64,000 nt of DNA from Gammaproteobacteria bacterium (GCA_021325195.1 JAJPHQ010000032.1:1-64000), one strand, 5' to 3'. Counted from the stretch's first letter, positions 36,376 to 47,048 are shown. Program-made: numbers and translations. Notes: generated by a model not told the origin, from the letters alone.

Positions 36376-38250
36376 ATGAATTCCTGTGACGTCATCGTGG
36401 TCGGCGGCGGCCACGCCGGCACCGAAGCCGCGCTGGCCGCGGCACGCTGCGGCGCGCGCACCCTGCTGCTCACCCACAACATCGAGACCATCGGCCAGAT
36501 GAGCTGCAATCCCGCGATCGGCGGGATCGGCAAGGGTCACCTGGTCAAGGAGATCGATGCGTTGGGCGGCGCGATGGCGCACGCGGCGGACCTGGCCGGC
36601 ATCCAGTGGCGCACGCTCAACGCATCGAAAGGCCCGGCCGTGCGCGCGACGCGCTGCCAGGCCGACCGCGTGCTGTACAAGGCCGCGATCCGGCGCATCG
36701 TCGAGCGGCAACCGAATCTCGCGATCTTCCAGCAGGCGGTCGACGATCTGGTGATCGAAAACGGCTGTGTCGCCGGAGTCGTCACGCAAATGGGTTTGAC
36801 GATCCGTGCACCACGCGTGGTGCTGACCACCGGCACCTTCCTCGCCGGCAAGATCCATATCGGTTTCTCGAACCATTCCGGAGGCCGCGCCGGCGATCCG
36901 CCCGCGACCACGCTCGCCAAGCGGTTGCGTGAATTGCCGCTGGGCGCCGATCGCCTGAAGACCGGCACGCCGCCACGGATCGACGGGCGCACGCTCGATT
37001 ACACGGTGTTCGAGGAGCAGCCGGGTGACGATCCCGCGCCGGTGTTCTCGTACCTCGGCTCGCGCGAGGAGCATCCGCGCCAGGTGCCATGCTGGATCAC
37101 CCACACCACCGAGCGCACCCACGAGATCATCCGTGCCGGCCTGGACCGCTCGCCGCTCTATACCGGCAGGATCGAAGGCATTGGCCCGCGCTACTGCCCG
37201 TCGATCGAGGACAAGGTGGTGCGTTTCGCCGACAAGGCCTCACACCAGATCTTCATCGAGCCGGAAGGTCTGGACGCGATCGAGATCTATCCGAACGGCA
37301 TTTCCACGTCGCTGCCGTTCGATGTGCAGGTGGCTCTGGTGCACTCGATTCCGGGTTTCGAACGTGCGCACATCACGCGCCCCGGTTACGCGATCGAATA
37401 CGACTACTTCGATCCGCGCGGGCTGCATCCGTGGCTGGAAACGAAAGCGATTCCGGGCCTCTACTGTGCGGGCCAGATCAACGGCACCACCGGCTACGAG
37501 GAAGCCGCAGCGCAAGGGCTGGTCGCGGGCCTCAATGCTGCGCGCATGGCGCGCGGCGAAGAAGCCTGGTGGCCGCGCCGCGACGAGGCCTACATCGGCG
37601 TGCTGATCGACGATCTCACCACCAACGGCACGCTCGAACCGTACCGGATGTTCACCTCGCGCGCGGAATATCGGCTGCATTTGCGCGAGGACAACGCCGA
37701 CCTTCGCCTGACCGAAAAGGGTCACGAGCTGGGCGTGGTGCCGCAGGAACGCTTCGATGCGATGCGCGCCAAGCGCGAGGCAGTGGAACGCGAAACCGCG
37801 CGGCTGCGCTCGCTGTGGGTCACGCCGGCCAATGCGCTCGGCGCGGCCTTGCAGGCGCAAGGCGGCATTGCCATGACCCGCGAATGCAACGCGCTGGAGC
37901 TGCTGCGTCGCCCGGAACTCGATTACACCTCGCTCACCGCCATGGACGGCTTCGGACCGCCGCTCGAATCCCCAGACGTTGCCGCGCAGGTCGAGGTGCA
38001 GGCGAAATACGCGGGATACCTCGACCGCCAGCGCGAGGAGATCGAACGCCAGCGTCGTCACGAAGCGTTGCGCATCCCCGACGCGTTCGATTACGACCGG
38101 GTGCGCGGACTGTCGGCGGAAGTATCGGCCAAACTGAAACACGTGCGCCCGGCCACCTTGGGGCAGGCGCGCCGGATCAGCGGCGTGACGCCCGCGGCAA
38201 TCTCGCTGCTGCTGGTGCACCTGAAGCGCAGCGGCCAGCGGGTCGCCTGA
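36376..38250 (+). CDS. mnmG: tRNA uridine-5-carboxymethylaminomethyl synthesis FAD enzyme MnmG (GidA)
   Basis: A 624-residue flavoprotein that works with MnmE to place the (carboxymethyl)aminomethyl group on wobble U34 of several tRNAs. The FAD-binding start is [20 protein letters not shown]. Conserved stretches typical of GidA include [45 protein letters not shown] [33 protein letters not shown] and the C-terminal [19 protein letters not shown] start it at ATG 36376, which aligns with known MnmG N-termini. The frame extends to 36322, but those residues are not family-like. Confidence 0.97.
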   Translation: MNSCDVIVVGGGHAGTEAALAAARCGARTLLLTHNIETIGQMSCNPAIGGIGKGHLVKEIDALGGAMAHAADLAGIQWRTLNASKGPAVRATRCQADRVLYKAAIRRIVERQPNLAIFQQAVDDLVIENGCVAGVVTQMGLTIRAPRVVLTTGTFLAGKIHIGFSNHSGGRAGDPPATTLAKRLRELPLGADRLKTGTPPRIDGRTLDYTVFEEQPGDDPAPVFSYLGSREEHPRQVPCWITHTTERTHEIIRAGLDRSPLYTGRIEGIGPRYCPSIEDKVVRFADKASHQIFIEPEGLDAIEIYPNGISTSLPFDVQVALVHSIPGFERAHITRPGYAIEYDYFDPRGLHPWLETKAIPGLYCAGQINGTTGYEEAAAQGLVAGLNAARMARGEEAWWPRRDEAYIGVLIDDLTTNGTLEPYRMFTSRAEYRLHLREDNADLRLTEKGHELGVVPQERFDAMRAKREAVERETARLRSLWVTPANALGAALQAQGGIAMTRECNALELLRRPELDYTSLTAMDGFGPPLESPDVAAQVEVQAKYAGYLDRQREEIERQRRHEALRIPDAFDYDRVRGLSAEVSAKLKHVRPATLGQARRISGVTPAAISLLLVHLKRSGQRVA

Positions 38251-38444
38251 CTGAGCCGACTCGGGACTCGGGAAGAGCGTTACGCACCCACGCCTTCGGC
38301 TGCGCGCCTCGTCGCCACGGCGTGCGATGCCCCGGCATCGCACCAGCGCCGGGGCCCGCCCATACGCCCACGGATGGAACAAAACAAACGTCTGTATTAG
38401 GCTTGCGCGCATCCGCCCTCGGGCGATTCCGGAGATTTCCTGCC

Positions 38445-40346
38445 ATGCCCCGCTTGAGTCTTCTTGCCGGCGCGGTCGCGCTGGCGCTCGCCAGCACCGC
38501 GGCCCTCGCGCAATCCGCCCCGACCTCCGCGCAGCCCGCGGCACGGCCGGGCCTGTTCGACGGCATGGTCGTGTTCGGCGACAGCCTGAGTGACGACGGC
38601 AATCTTTCGATCGCGCTGGGATTGCCGCAGATTTCACGCTTCACCACCAATCCGGGACAGGTCGCCGTCGAGAACATCGGCGACTATTTCGGGATACCGA
38701 TCGCGCCATCGCTGTTGAAGGGCACCGACCTCGCGTTCGGCGGCGCCGGCGTGGTCAACAATTCGCCCGGCACGCCTTCGACCGTGCCGACGTTGCCGAC
38801 GCAACTCGGCATGTACCTGCAGGCCACCGGCGGCAAGGCCGATCCCAACACGCTGTATTCCGTGTGGGGCGGCGCCAACGACGTGTTCTACAACGTCGCG
38901 CTGGCGCAGGCGGGGCAACTGACACCGGCGCAGGTGCAGGCCAACCTGCAGACCGCGGCGGCTACGGAACTGGGCATGTTGCAGCAACTGGCCCAGGCCG
39001 GCGCGCGCTACGTGGTGGTCTTCAACCTGCCGGACATCGGCCTGACGCCCTCGTCGCTGGAACAGGGTCCGCAAGCCGCGGCGCAGGGCACGCAACTGTC
39101 GCTCGTCTACAACAACGTGCTGAACCCGGGGCTCGCCAAGCTCGGCATCAACGTGATTCCGGTGGACACCTTCACCCTGCTGCGTGAGATCGTCGCCGAC
39201 CCGAGCCTGTACGGCTTCACCAACGTCACCGCGCCGGCCTGCGGTGTGGGTTCGAGTTCCCTGTTGTGCGGTCCGCAGGGCTCGGGCGCGCCGTACACCT
39301 ATGCGCCGGGCACCCAGAACACCTACCTCTTCGCCGACGGCGTGCATCCGACCACCGCCGCGCATGCGATGCTGGCGCAATACGTGGAATCGGAAATCAT
39401 CGCGCCGGGCGAGATTTCGCTGCTGGCCGAGGCACCGCTGCAGACCACCGACACGCTCAACCGCTCGCTGCGCAACGAGGCCCTGTCCAGCCTTGCCGGC
39501 GCGGTCGGCGGCGGCGCGCGGGTGTTCGCCGATTACGAATACAGCCGTCAGCGTTACGACGCGACGGTCAACACGCCCAGAAGCAGCAACGACCTCAACA
39601 CGCTGACGATAGGCGCCGACGTGCACCCCGCCGATCACCTGACCGCGGGGATGGCGTTCACCGCCGGCCAGCACAAGGATGACTTCGCCGGCAACGCGGG
39701 CGGCTTCAAGCTGCAGGAACTGCTCGCATCAGGCTACGTGCTGTGGGGCTGGGATCAGGCGTATGTCGGCGCGATCGGCAGCTTCGGCCATCTGGGCTAC
39801 AGCAACGTCGATCGCAACATCCCGCTGGGCCCCGCGCTCCGGCACGAGACCGGCGATACTTCCGGTTCGCACGTAGCCTTCACCCTGACCGGCGGCTGGT
39901 GGCTGAACTTCGACAACTGGCGCACCGGACCGTACGCCGATCTGGGCTGGCAGCGCGTCCGGGTGGACGGTTACAGCGAGAACGGCAACGACGCCGCGAC
40001 CATGACCTTCCAGCGCCAGGAACGCAAGGCGATGATCGCCACGCTGGGCTGGCAGGTGACGGGCAACTGGCAGGCCGGCGGCACCATGCTGCATCCCTTC
40101 GCGCAGGTGGCATGGAACCACGACAGCGACGCGGACCTGCGTTACGTCACCGCGGGCCTGGTCACCATGCCCGGCACGTTCGCGATGCCCGCCTTCGTGC
40201 CGGACAAGAACTGGGGCAGTGCGGGCGTCGGATTGACGGCGGATTTCAGTCCGCGCTTCTCCGGCTGGATCAGCTACGACGGCCGTTTTTCCGATCGCAA
40301 CCAGCGCGTGGACAGCCTGAACCTCGGCGGCCGGTTGACGTTCTGA
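38445..40346 (+). CDS. GDSL-family autotransporter esterase (EstA-like)
   Basis: A 633-residue type V secretion protein. The signal peptide is PRLSLLAGAVALALASTA, cut near ALA-Q. The passenger is a GDSL hydrolase with nucleophile Ser47 in VVFGDSLSDDGN, block III VWGGANDVFY, and the Asp/His pair in DGVHPTTAAH. From about residue 330 a 12-strand-like autotransporter beta barrel follows, ending in NLGGRLTF with the terminal Phe required for outer-membrane insertion. It should display a lipase or esterase on the cell surface. The ATG at 38445 has GGAG ten bases upstream. The frame reaches further upstream only as overlap with mnmG. Confidence 0.95.
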   Translation: MPRLSLLAGAVALALASTAALAQSAPTSAQPAARPGLFDGMVVFGDSLSDDGNLSIALGLPQISRFTTNPGQVAVENIGDYFGIPIAPSLLKGTDLAFGGAGVVNNSPGTPSTVPTLPTQLGMYLQATGGKADPNTLYSVWGGANDVFYNVALAQAGQLTPAQVQANLQTAAATELGMLQQLAQAGARYVVVFNLPDIGLTPSSLEQGPQAAAQGTQLSLVYNNVLNPGLAKLGINVIPVDTFTLLREIVADPSLYGFTNVTAPACGVGSSSLLCGPQGSGAPYTYAPGTQNTYLFADGVHPTTAAHAMLAQYVESEIIAPGEISLLAEAPLQTTDTLNRSLRNEALSSLAGAVGGGARVFADYEYSRQRYDATVNTPRSSNDLNTLTIGADVHPADHLTAGMAFTAGQHKDDFAGNAGGFKLQELLASGYVLWGWDQAYVGAIGSFGHLGYSNVDRNIPLGPALRHETGDTSGSHVAFTLTGGWWLNFDNWRTGPYADLGWQRVRVDGYSENGNDAATMTFQRQERKAMIATLGWQVTGNWQAGGTMLHPFAQVAWNHDSDADLRYVTAGLVTMPGTFAMPAFVPDKNWGSAGVGLTADFSPRFSGWISYDGRFSDRNQRVDSLNLGGRLTF

Positions 40347-40362
40347 AGCGCAAGTTCTCGCG

Positions 40363-40400
40363 CGACAAAAAAGCCGTGCAGCAGCACGGCTTTTTTGTCG
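40363..40400. terminator. Bidirectional intrinsic terminator
   Basis: A perfect 17-bp stem with loop AGCA: CGACAAAAAAGCCGTGC pairs with GCACGGCTTTTTTGTCG. The A-run and T-run on either side of the GC core allow termination of both the esterase gene and the convergent lipoprotein gene. Confidence 0.93.
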
Positions 40401-40415
40401 GCAGGATCCGGCGGG

Positions 40416-41273
40416 TCAGCCCCGCTTCGGCTTGCCCTTGTTGAATTCCTTGTAGGTGCTCTCGGCCAGCTGGTGCAGGGCCTTGGCGGTGTCCTCCGGC
40501 AGCACGGAGGTCTGCCCGTTGACGACCTGCTCCTTCAGCACCAGCACGCCGTTGTCGTCCCAGCCGGCACGGTTGATCGTTTGCGGCGGCGCGCCTTTCT
40601 TCGGCATCTTCTGCTGCACCACCACCCACGGCAGCCCGTCCTTGTAGGCGAAGTCGGTGCTGGTGAACCCCTTGTCGCCGTAGTCCTCCAGCTCGCGCAC
40701 GAACTCGACGCCATGGTTGTCGCTGAACACCTGCCAGCCGCGCGAGACCTCCGACGACAAGGCCGTGCCCGAGGTCACTTTCATGCCGCCGATCTGGCCC
40801 TCCATCTGCTTGAACTCCGCCAGCATCTTCTCGGCGGCGGTGGGCTCGGCCACCATCACCAGATCGACGTGCGCGGGCTGGCCGTGCGTGAGCACCGGCG
40901 GCTGCAGCTTGGTGGAATAGATCCGTTCCCCATCCTGCATCTGCGCTTCCAGCACGTAGATGTCGTTGGGACGGATCTGTTCCGGCTTGAAGGTAATCTG
41001 GAACTGCAGCGGAAACCTGGGCGCCTGGAAGGTCTGGGAATTCACGGGCACACCCGGCTGTTGCGTCACGTCCATCAAGGTCAGCGTGAGCTTGGCCTGC
41101 GGCGAGAGGGGTCCGGGCGGATTCGGCAGTGTCACGGTACCGGTGACGGCGGTCGGTGCGGCCGCCTCGGCAGGCGGGCCGGAGGTCTGACCGCCCTGGC
41201 TTTCCTGTGGGGGCGAACCGCAGCCCCCCAGCAACAATCCGGCAACGAACAGCGGGACTGCGAATTTGCGCAT
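40416..41273 (-). CDS. YbaY-family lipoprotein
   Basis: A 285-residue lipoprotein. The signal peptide has lipobox LLGGC (lipidated Cys18), followed by a Gln/Gly/Pro/Ala-rich linker. A YbaY/YscW-type beta-sandwich domain comes next (VTGTVTLP, KLTLTLMDVTQQPG, FPLQFQITFKPEQIRPND, YVLEAQMQDGERIYST). The C-terminal 130 or so residues (MLAEFKQMEGQIGGMKVTSG onwards) form a separate Lys/Asp-rich domain that I do not recognise. It is likely anchored in the outer membrane facing the periplasm, role unknown. The ATG at 41273 gives the standard lipoprotein start. Confidence 0.88.
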   Translation of the reverse strand: MRKFAVPLFVAGLLLGGCGSPPQESQGGQTSGPPAEAAAPTAVTGTVTLPNPPGPLSPQAKLTLTLMDVTQQPGVPVNSQTFQAPRFPLQFQITFKPEQIRPNDIYVLEAQMQDGERIYSTKLQPPVLTHGQPAHVDLVMVAEPTAAEKMLAEFKQMEGQIGGMKVTSGTALSSEVSRGWQVFSDNHGVEFVRELEDYGDKGFTSTDFAYKDGLPWVVVQQKMPKKGAPPQTINRAGWDDNGVLVLKEQVVNGQTSVLPEDTAKALHQLAESTYKEFNKGKPKRG

Positions 41274-41878
41274 GGATGCATCCTTGAAAAGTGAGGCAAG
41301 GGAATGATGCGGGCGGCAATCGGATCACAGCGCCGCGACGTCCGCTTCGACCCCGAACGAATAATGCTAACGCGACCGGCCTTTCGACGAAAGACATCGC
41401 AGACCGCGCGTTCATTCCCCCCGACGCCGCAGTGATCCCGGAAGGGGATGGCGGGGACCCCATGCAGCGCCAAGCGCATGGCCGTCGCACGGAAGACATG
41501 AGGCCGGCAGGGAAACCCTGCCGGCCTCACGTCACTCCCGATTGCTGCCCGGGCCCCGCCCTTGGTCGACTCGGCCGCCGCTTGCTCATGGGCCGTTAGT
41601 CATGTGCAGCAGTAACAGCATCTTAACGGGATGTCAAGCACTGTCTTTCGCGAAACTTTCTGAATGCTTGCAGCATGGTTAAGTTCGCGTTATCGTGAAA
41701 GATACACGAAAGGTAAGTGACAGTTACGTGCATGGCACGTGAAGACTTGCCGGTCGTGCCGGATTTCTTGAAATCCAACGGTTTTCAAGGATTCGCGTCA
41801 TCACAGCGGTGGCATCCACCCGGTATGCGAGGGCTTGCGGGTGGAACCACCGCCTCACTTTTCCCGGGGAGCAATTCG
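41274..41878. other. 605-bp leader/intergenic region before the first TonB-dependent receptor
   Basis: No gene is supported. Features are a 14-bp hairpin at 41499-41529 (TGAGGCCGGCAGGG / CCCTGCCGGCCTCA, loop AAA, no T-run), a short perfect inverted repeat ACGTGC-ATG-GCACGT at 41726-41740, and a purine-rich ribosome site CCGGGGAGC just before the receptor ATG. The frame of the receptor stays open to 41717, but that part lacks family features. Confidence 0.5.
41499..41529. terminator. 14-bp hairpin, possible terminator of unknown direction
   Basis: TGAGGCCGGCAGGG and CCCTGCCGGCCTCA pair perfectly around AAA. Without a T-run it may equally be a leader hairpin of the downstream receptor transcript. 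Confidence 0.4.
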
Positions 41879-44806
41879 ATGAATCGCAAGCTTTTGGTCA
41901 CGGCCATTTGCGCCGGCCTGTTCGCGGCCGGCGCGGCACATGCGCAGGACAATCCAGCGTCTGCCCAGCAAACACAGAACCCGTCCACGGCCACGCAGCC
42001 GGACACCACTACCCGGCAGGAAAAAAAGGAACAGCCGAAAACCCTGGAAGGAATCACGGTCTCGGGCTCCCTCCTGAAGCGCCCGGAATACGAGACAACG
42101 GTGCCGGTGCAGGTCGTTCCGATCAAGGCGGATGAAGCGGCCGGTCAATTCAATGTCACCAATTTCGTGCAGACGACCGCCGCCGCCGCGGGCTCCACCC
42201 AGATCAACGGCCAGTTCGGCGGATTCGTCATCGAAGGCGGTACCGGCATTCAGCCCATTGACCTGCGTGGCCTGGGTGCGCAACGCACCCTGGTCCTGCT
42301 CGATGGCCAAAGGCCGGGTCCTGCCGGTACCCGCGGTCAAGTCAACAACTTCGATCTCAATGTCATTCCGCGCGCGATCATCCAGCGCATCGAAATCGTC
42401 AAGGACGGTTCATCCTCCATCTACGGTTCCGACGCCATCGCCGGCGTGGTCAACCTGATCACCAAGAAGCGCCTGGATCACACCACGATGGACTTCTTCG
42501 TGTCCGCGCCGGAACACGGCGGCGGCGAGCAGTACCAGGCCTCCATAGGCACCGGCTGGAACTTCAACAACGGCAACATCACGTTCGCGGCCGAAGTCGA
42601 TCGGCAACAGGAATTGAAAGCCGGCCAGCGTGATTTCCTCGACTGCACACGTGACATGGTGTACGGCCCGGACGGCCAGCGTGTGGACCGACCGGACCAC
42701 TCCATCCCGGAAGGCACCAATCTTGCCGGTTGCAACAACATGCTGGTCCAGACGGTGATCGACGCTTTCAACAACCGGCGCTACGTACCCACCAAGGACG
42801 GCAGTACCGGCCCAGGCAGCCCGGTGCCCGGCTATCACCTGTCGCAGCGGACCACCTACGCCAACAGCAAAACGCCTTTCAACGATCAGGTCACCAACTT
42901 CCCGGCGTGGGGCGATAGGTATGCCATCGACCGGAACCAGAGTTCCACCGCCTATCTCGCCGGCAGCTTCAATTTCGGCAGCGTGATCTGGGATACCCAG
43001 TTGATACTGAACCACCGCACCACCAACCACGACGCGTGGCGCCAGTTTTTCCCCGTTGTTTTCAACGACAACGGATGGTCAACCGCAGACGACAGCTTTT
43101 TCGGAGGTGCCGGAACGAGCAAAAGCGGTTTCGAGCCGGTGATGATTTTTCCGTTCAACCAGAAAGTGGCGGTTGATTACGGCTATTTGCGCAGCGGCCT
43201 GTCGGGTGGATTCGGAAACAGCAGTTGGTCGTGGGCGGTCAATGCCAGTTACAGCAAGTCCGACGGTGATTACAGCTGGCAGGCGATCAACCTTGCCAAC
43301 AGTGGAGACTGGAACAATCCCGGCAACGAAATCACCGGCAGAACACTGGTCAACTACTTCGATCCGGGCTTTCTCAACGGCTCGAAATGGCGCGAACTCT
43401 ACGGCGCCATCGGCGAATACCTGACCGGCAACACCGTTTACGAGCAGCAGGATCTCAATGCGGTGGTCAACGGCAATCTTTTCGAATTGCCGGCGGGTCC
43501 CGTCAATGCCGCCTTCGGTGCCGAATACCGCCACTATTCGATCGACGACAAGCCACCGCCGGCCTCGTGGGGGCTCACTTCGGCAGGGGAAACCAAAGGC
43601 GCGGACCATGTCACCGAGGTGTTCGGCGAGGTTGGCGTGCCGATCCTGAAAGGACTGCCGGCCGTCGAGTCGTTGAACGTTGACCTGTCAGGACGCGAAT
43701 TCAAATACGGTTCGGTGGGCAGCTCCGCTCATGTCTGGAAGTACGGCCTGAACTGGCAGCCGATTCCGACCTTCCGGGTCCGCGGCACCATCGGCACCTC
43801 GTACCGCGCGCCGGGTCTGTTCGAACTGTATCTGGCCGACCAGACCGGCTTTCTCTCGCAACTGGCGATCGACCCCTGCATCAACTGGGCCGAAAGCCCC
43901 AACCAGTTCATCCAGAAGAACTGCGCGGCAGCGGGCATCCCGGGCAATTATGCCGGCTCTGGCCCGACTGCCTTGGTCACGCAGGGTGGCGGCAAGGGAT
44001 TCCTGAAGCCCGAAACTTCCCGGGCGAAGTCGCTGGGCTTCGTGTGGTCACCCACTTTCGCCAATCTGCAGGTGGCGGTGGATTACTTCGATTACCACAT
44101 CCGCGGCGAGATTACCTCGCTGAGTGCCGGTGCCATCGTCACTTCCTGCTACAACAAACCGGTATTTCCCAACGACTTCTGCAACATGTTCCACCGGAAT
44201 CCGGCCACCGGTACCAACCCGTTCAACATCACGGATGTTCACGCCACCTACGTGAACATCAACCAGGAACGGGACCGTGGTTACGACGTGCAGATGAACT
44301 ACGCGCAGGATTTCTCCTTCGGTCGGCTGTCGCTCGATGCGGAGTTCACTTACACCATGCAGCACATCCAGCAGGTGTTCAGCACCGCGGAGGCGAGCGG
44401 ATTCGGCATCAACGACTTCACCGGCTCCATCGGCAATCCGCATTGGGTAGGCATCATGAACGCGAGCCTCAAGCGTGGTGACTGGACCTACAACTGGCAG
44501 GGCTTCTATACCAGTGCCACGTCCGATTGGCGGTTCGAAAACCCCGTGTTCACCTACCTTGGCCTGCCCGACACCAGGGAGGTCATCAGAATGGGCGGTC
44601 AGCTTCGCCACAGCGTGTCCGCAAGCTACAACTACGCTGACAAGTTGAACATCACCTTTGGCATCCGCAACCTGACCGACCGCACGCCACCCCAGGTTTC
44701 CGGCACCATCGGCACGGAGAACCTGCTCGGCAACACGCCGCTTGCGGCTTCCCAGTACGACTGGTTCGGCCGCACGTACTTCGCGCGGCTGGGTATCAGG
44801 CTTTGA
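41879..44806 (+). CDS. TonB-dependent outer-membrane receptor (paralogue 1)
   Basis: A 975-residue receptor. The signal peptide NRKLLVTAICAGLFAAGAA ends at HA22-Q23. A Gln/Thr-rich linker leads to a TonB-box-like LEGITVSG (residues 56-63). The plug domain contains IQPIDLRGLGAQRTLVLLDG and the hallmark EIVKDGSSSIYGSDAIAGVV. A long beta barrel follows, with FRVRGTIGTSYRAPGLFEL and NITFGIRNLTDRTPP, ending LGIRL. It actively imports a ligand using TonB-ExbBD; the ligand is unknown, but the neighbouring secreted peptidase suggests peptides. The ATG at 41879 follows CCGGGGAGC. Leader and signal peptide closely resemble those of the receptor at 47694. Confidence 0.95.
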   Translation: MNRKLLVTAICAGLFAAGAAHAQDNPASAQQTQNPSTATQPDTTTRQEKKEQPKTLEGITVSGSLLKRPEYETTVPVQVVPIKADEAAGQFNVTNFVQTTAAAAGSTQINGQFGGFVIEGGTGIQPIDLRGLGAQRTLVLLDGQRPGPAGTRGQVNNFDLNVIPRAIIQRIEIVKDGSSSIYGSDAIAGVVNLITKKRLDHTTMDFFVSAPEHGGGEQYQASIGTGWNFNNGNITFAAEVDRQQELKAGQRDFLDCTRDMVYGPDGQRVDRPDHSIPEGTNLAGCNNMLVQTVIDAFNNRRYVPTKDGSTGPGSPVPGYHLSQRTTYANSKTPFNDQVTNFPAWGDRYAIDRNQSSTAYLAGSFNFGSVIWDTQLILNHRTTNHDAWRQFFPVVFNDNGWSTADDSFFGGAGTSKSGFEPVMIFPFNQKVAVDYGYLRSGLSGGFGNSSWSWAVNASYSKSDGDYSWQAINLANSGDWNNPGNEITGRTLVNYFDPGFLNGSKWRELYGAIGEYLTGNTVYEQQDLNAVVNGNLFELPAGPVNAAFGAEYRHYSIDDKPPPASWGLTSAGETKGADHVTEVFGEVGVPILKGLPAVESLNVDLSGREFKYGSVGSSAHVWKYGLNWQPIPTFRVRGTIGTSYRAPGLFELYLADQTGFLSQLAIDPCINWAESPNQFIQKNCAAAGIPGNYAGSGPTALVTQGGGKGFLKPETSRAKSLGFVWSPTFANLQVAVDYFDYHIRGEITSLSAGAIVTSCYNKPVFPNDFCNMFHRNPATGTNPFNITDVHATYVNINQERDRGYDVQMNYAQDFSFGRLSLDAEFTYTMQHIQQVFSTAEASGFGINDFTGSIGNPHWVGIMNASLKRGDWTYNWQGFYTSATSDWRFENPVFTYLGLPDTREVIRMGGQLRHSVSASYNYADKLNITFGIRNLTDRTPPQVSGTIGTENLLGNTPLAASQYDWFGRTYFARLGIRL

Positions 44807-44833
44807 TCGCCGGACAACCGTGCACTTGCGCGA

Positions 44834-44863
44834 GGAGGCGACTTCCCGTCGCCTCCTTTTTTT
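44834..44863 (+). terminator. Intrinsic terminator after receptor 1
   Basis: GGAGGCGAC and GTCGCCTCC form a perfect 9-bp stem around TTCCC, followed by seven T residues. Confidence 0.93.
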
Positions 44864-44896
44864 CGCTTTGCTGAACGCTCAGCGGGAGAACAGAAG

Positions 44897-46924
44897 ATGG
44901 GGAATACGTTTTGCAGGGTTTTGCTTGCCGGTCTGCTCGCATCGACCGTGGTTCTCGACATCGCCTGTGCGGCGGAACCCATTCCGGTCGAAGACCTGGC
45001 GCGTCTGCCAGCGCTGCAATCCATGTCCATGGATCCGAACGGCAAACATCTGGTGGGCCTGATTCCATCGCCCTACGACCCCGATGAGACTGCGTTGGCC
45101 GTGTGGGACGCCGACTCGATGCCCGCACCGCCCAAGGTGGTGACGCCTTCGGGATCACACATGAAATTCATCGCCGCCTTCGCGCTGAAGGCGGACAGGA
45201 TTCTTGCGGTGGCGCGGCAGGAGTGGACCGGCGACCTCGGCGGATGCGGGGAAGGCAAATTGGTCGGGTCGACCAAGACTTTCGTCACCAAGGCTTATCT
45301 CACAGGCGATGACCAGAAGAATTTCGAGGAAGCCTTTGCCAGCGACAAGACCCGCAACGTGGGCGTGAGCGAGGCAACCCGCCGCTGCCTCGAGATCAGC
45401 GGCACGGCAACGCTGGTCAGCATGCTGCCGCTGGATCCCGACAACGTCGTGATCGAGCGCGCCAGCGGCGTGAGCCTGGTATCGAACTACTACCTCTACA
45501 ACCTCAAGACGGGAGACGCGAAGCTGCTGTTCACGGGCGGCGGCAGAAAGACGCCTTCCTTGTTCGATCCACGCACCGGCAACGTGCTCGCGAAGACGGA
45601 AATCGAACCGACAGGCAGCGATTACGAACAGAAGATCTATATCCTGAATCCGGAAACCGGACAGTTCGATCTGCAGCGGCCGCTGACCACGCAGCTCTCC
45701 AACCGCCATACCGTGGAGGTGGCCGGCCGCGACGACGCCACCGGCAAATACTACGTGTTGACTGACCAGTTTTCCGACAAGGTGCAGGCGCGTTCGTACG
45801 ATCCTGTCGCGCAGAAGTACGACCCGGAACCCGTGGTCGCCGACAAGGACCATTCCATCGCCGCGCTGTTGTTCAGCACGCGGCGCAGCGACTTCAACCG
45901 CGTCGTGGGCTTTGTGATCGACGGACCTTATCGCCGGCAGGTCTATGTCGATCCGGCGCTCAAGGGAATCCAGCTGGGCCTGAAAGATGCCTTCCCCGGA
46001 CAGCACGTCACGATTTCGAGCTACACCGACGATCTTTCCAAGGTCTTGTTCATCACCGGGAGCCCCGGCGTACCGCCTGCCTATCACCTGCTGCTGGACA
46101 AGAAACGTGTGGCCGATCTTGGCAGCATGCGTCCATGGGTCAAGCCGGGGCTCACCGGCGATGAGAGCTGGGTGACCTACACGGCGCGTGACGGCCGCGA
46201 GATTCCGGCAATTCTGGATTTGCCGGCCGGCTGGAAGAAGGGTGATGCCCCTGCGTCCGCAATCGTGATGCCGCACGGCGGTCCCTGGGCTCGCGACTAC
46301 ATGGGTTGGGATATCTCCGGCTGGGTACCCATGCTCACATCCCGCGGCTACGCAGTATTGCGGCCGCAGTACCGCGGTTCCGAAGGATTGGGCCGCGACT
46401 TGTGGCTGGCCGGCGACAAGCAGTGGGGCCTCAAGATGTCCGACGATCTCGACGACGGCGCTGCGTGGCTCGTATCACGGGGCATCGCGAACAAAAACCG
46501 CATCGCCATCTTCGGTTACTCCTACGGCGGCTTCGCGGCCGTGGCCGCCGATGTCCGCAGCCCTTCCCCCTACCAGTGCGCGATTGCCGGGGCGCCCGTG
46601 GCCAACCTGGGGCGGTTGGGCACCACATGGAGCGACAACCGGCTGCAACGCATCCTGCAGGGGCAGACGGTGAAGGGGATGGATCCGATGCAAAACACGG
46701 ACAAGGCCCATCTTCCGATCCTGCTGTTCGGCGGCGACCGCGACGTGCGCGTGCCGGGCTTCCATCCCCGCGATTTCTACGAAGCCGTCAAGGATAGGGT
46801 CCCCGCCAGGTACGTCGTGATACCCGACATGCCGCACAGCATGCCTTGGTACCCGCGCCAGCAGCGGCAAGTCGACAATCTTGTCGTGGACTATCTCGCC
46901 AACAATTGCTTCGCTCAGCCGTAA
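44897..46924 (+). CDS. Secreted S9-family (prolyl oligopeptidase-like) peptidase
   Basis: A 675-residue exported peptidase. The signal peptide CRVLLAGLLASTVVLDIACA is followed by EPIPVEDLARLP. The first 400 or so residues resemble the seven-bladed propeller that screens substrates in S9 enzymes. The C-terminal alpha/beta hydrolase domain has the nucleophile in FGYSYGGFAAVAA, the acid in FGGDRDVRVPGFH and the histidine in DMPHSM. It likely removes dipeptides or cuts short peptides in the periplasm. It lies between two TonB-dependent receptors, suggesting that peptides imported by them are its substrates. The ATG at 44897 has GGGAGAAC upstream. Confidence 0.93.
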   Translation: MGNTFCRVLLAGLLASTVVLDIACAAEPIPVEDLARLPALQSMSMDPNGKHLVGLIPSPYDPDETALAVWDADSMPAPPKVVTPSGSHMKFIAAFALKADRILAVARQEWTGDLGGCGEGKLVGSTKTFVTKAYLTGDDQKNFEEAFASDKTRNVGVSEATRRCLEISGTATLVSMLPLDPDNVVIERASGVSLVSNYYLYNLKTGDAKLLFTGGGRKTPSLFDPRTGNVLAKTEIEPTGSDYEQKIYILNPETGQFDLQRPLTTQLSNRHTVEVAGRDDATGKYYVLTDQFSDKVQARSYDPVAQKYDPEPVVADKDHSIAALLFSTRRSDFNRVVGFVIDGPYRRQVYVDPALKGIQLGLKDAFPGQHVTISSYTDDLSKVLFITGSPGVPPAYHLLLDKKRVADLGSMRPWVKPGLTGDESWVTYTARDGREIPAILDLPAGWKKGDAPASAIVMPHGGPWARDYMGWDISGWVPMLTSRGYAVLRPQYRGSEGLGRDLWLAGDKQWGLKMSDDLDDGAAWLVSRGIANKNRIAIFGYSYGGFAAVAADVRSPSPYQCAIAGAPVANLGRLGTTWSDNRLQRILQGQTVKGMDPMQNTDKAHLPILLFGGDRDVRVPGFHPRDFYEAVKDRVPARYVVIPDMPHSMPWYPRQQRQVDNLVVDYLANNCFAQP

Positions 46925-47020
46925 CGGATCGTCATGTCTCCTGCGCGCTGTGTACGGTTTGCGTGAAATCCCGGCGCGTGGTTCCGGACAGTGCAGTTGT
47001 TGAACGCAGCGCGAAAACGG

Positions 47021-47048
47021 CCGGGTGGCACCTCCGCCCGGGTTGTTT
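47021..47048 (+). terminator. Probable terminator of the S9 peptidase gene
   Basis: CCGGGTGG and CCGCCCGG form an 8-bp stem with one wobble pair around CACCT, followed by the T-rich GTTGTTT, about 100 bp after the stop codon. Confidence 0.6.

Noticed and set aside
37089..38444. Long upstream extension of the GDSL esterase frame
   Set aside because: It overlaps mnmG in another frame. A clear signal peptide and ribosome site place the start at 38445.
41734..41751. TGGCAC followed by TTGC before receptor 1, resembling a sigma-54 promoter
   Set aside because: The GG and GC are 13 bases apart instead of the required 10.
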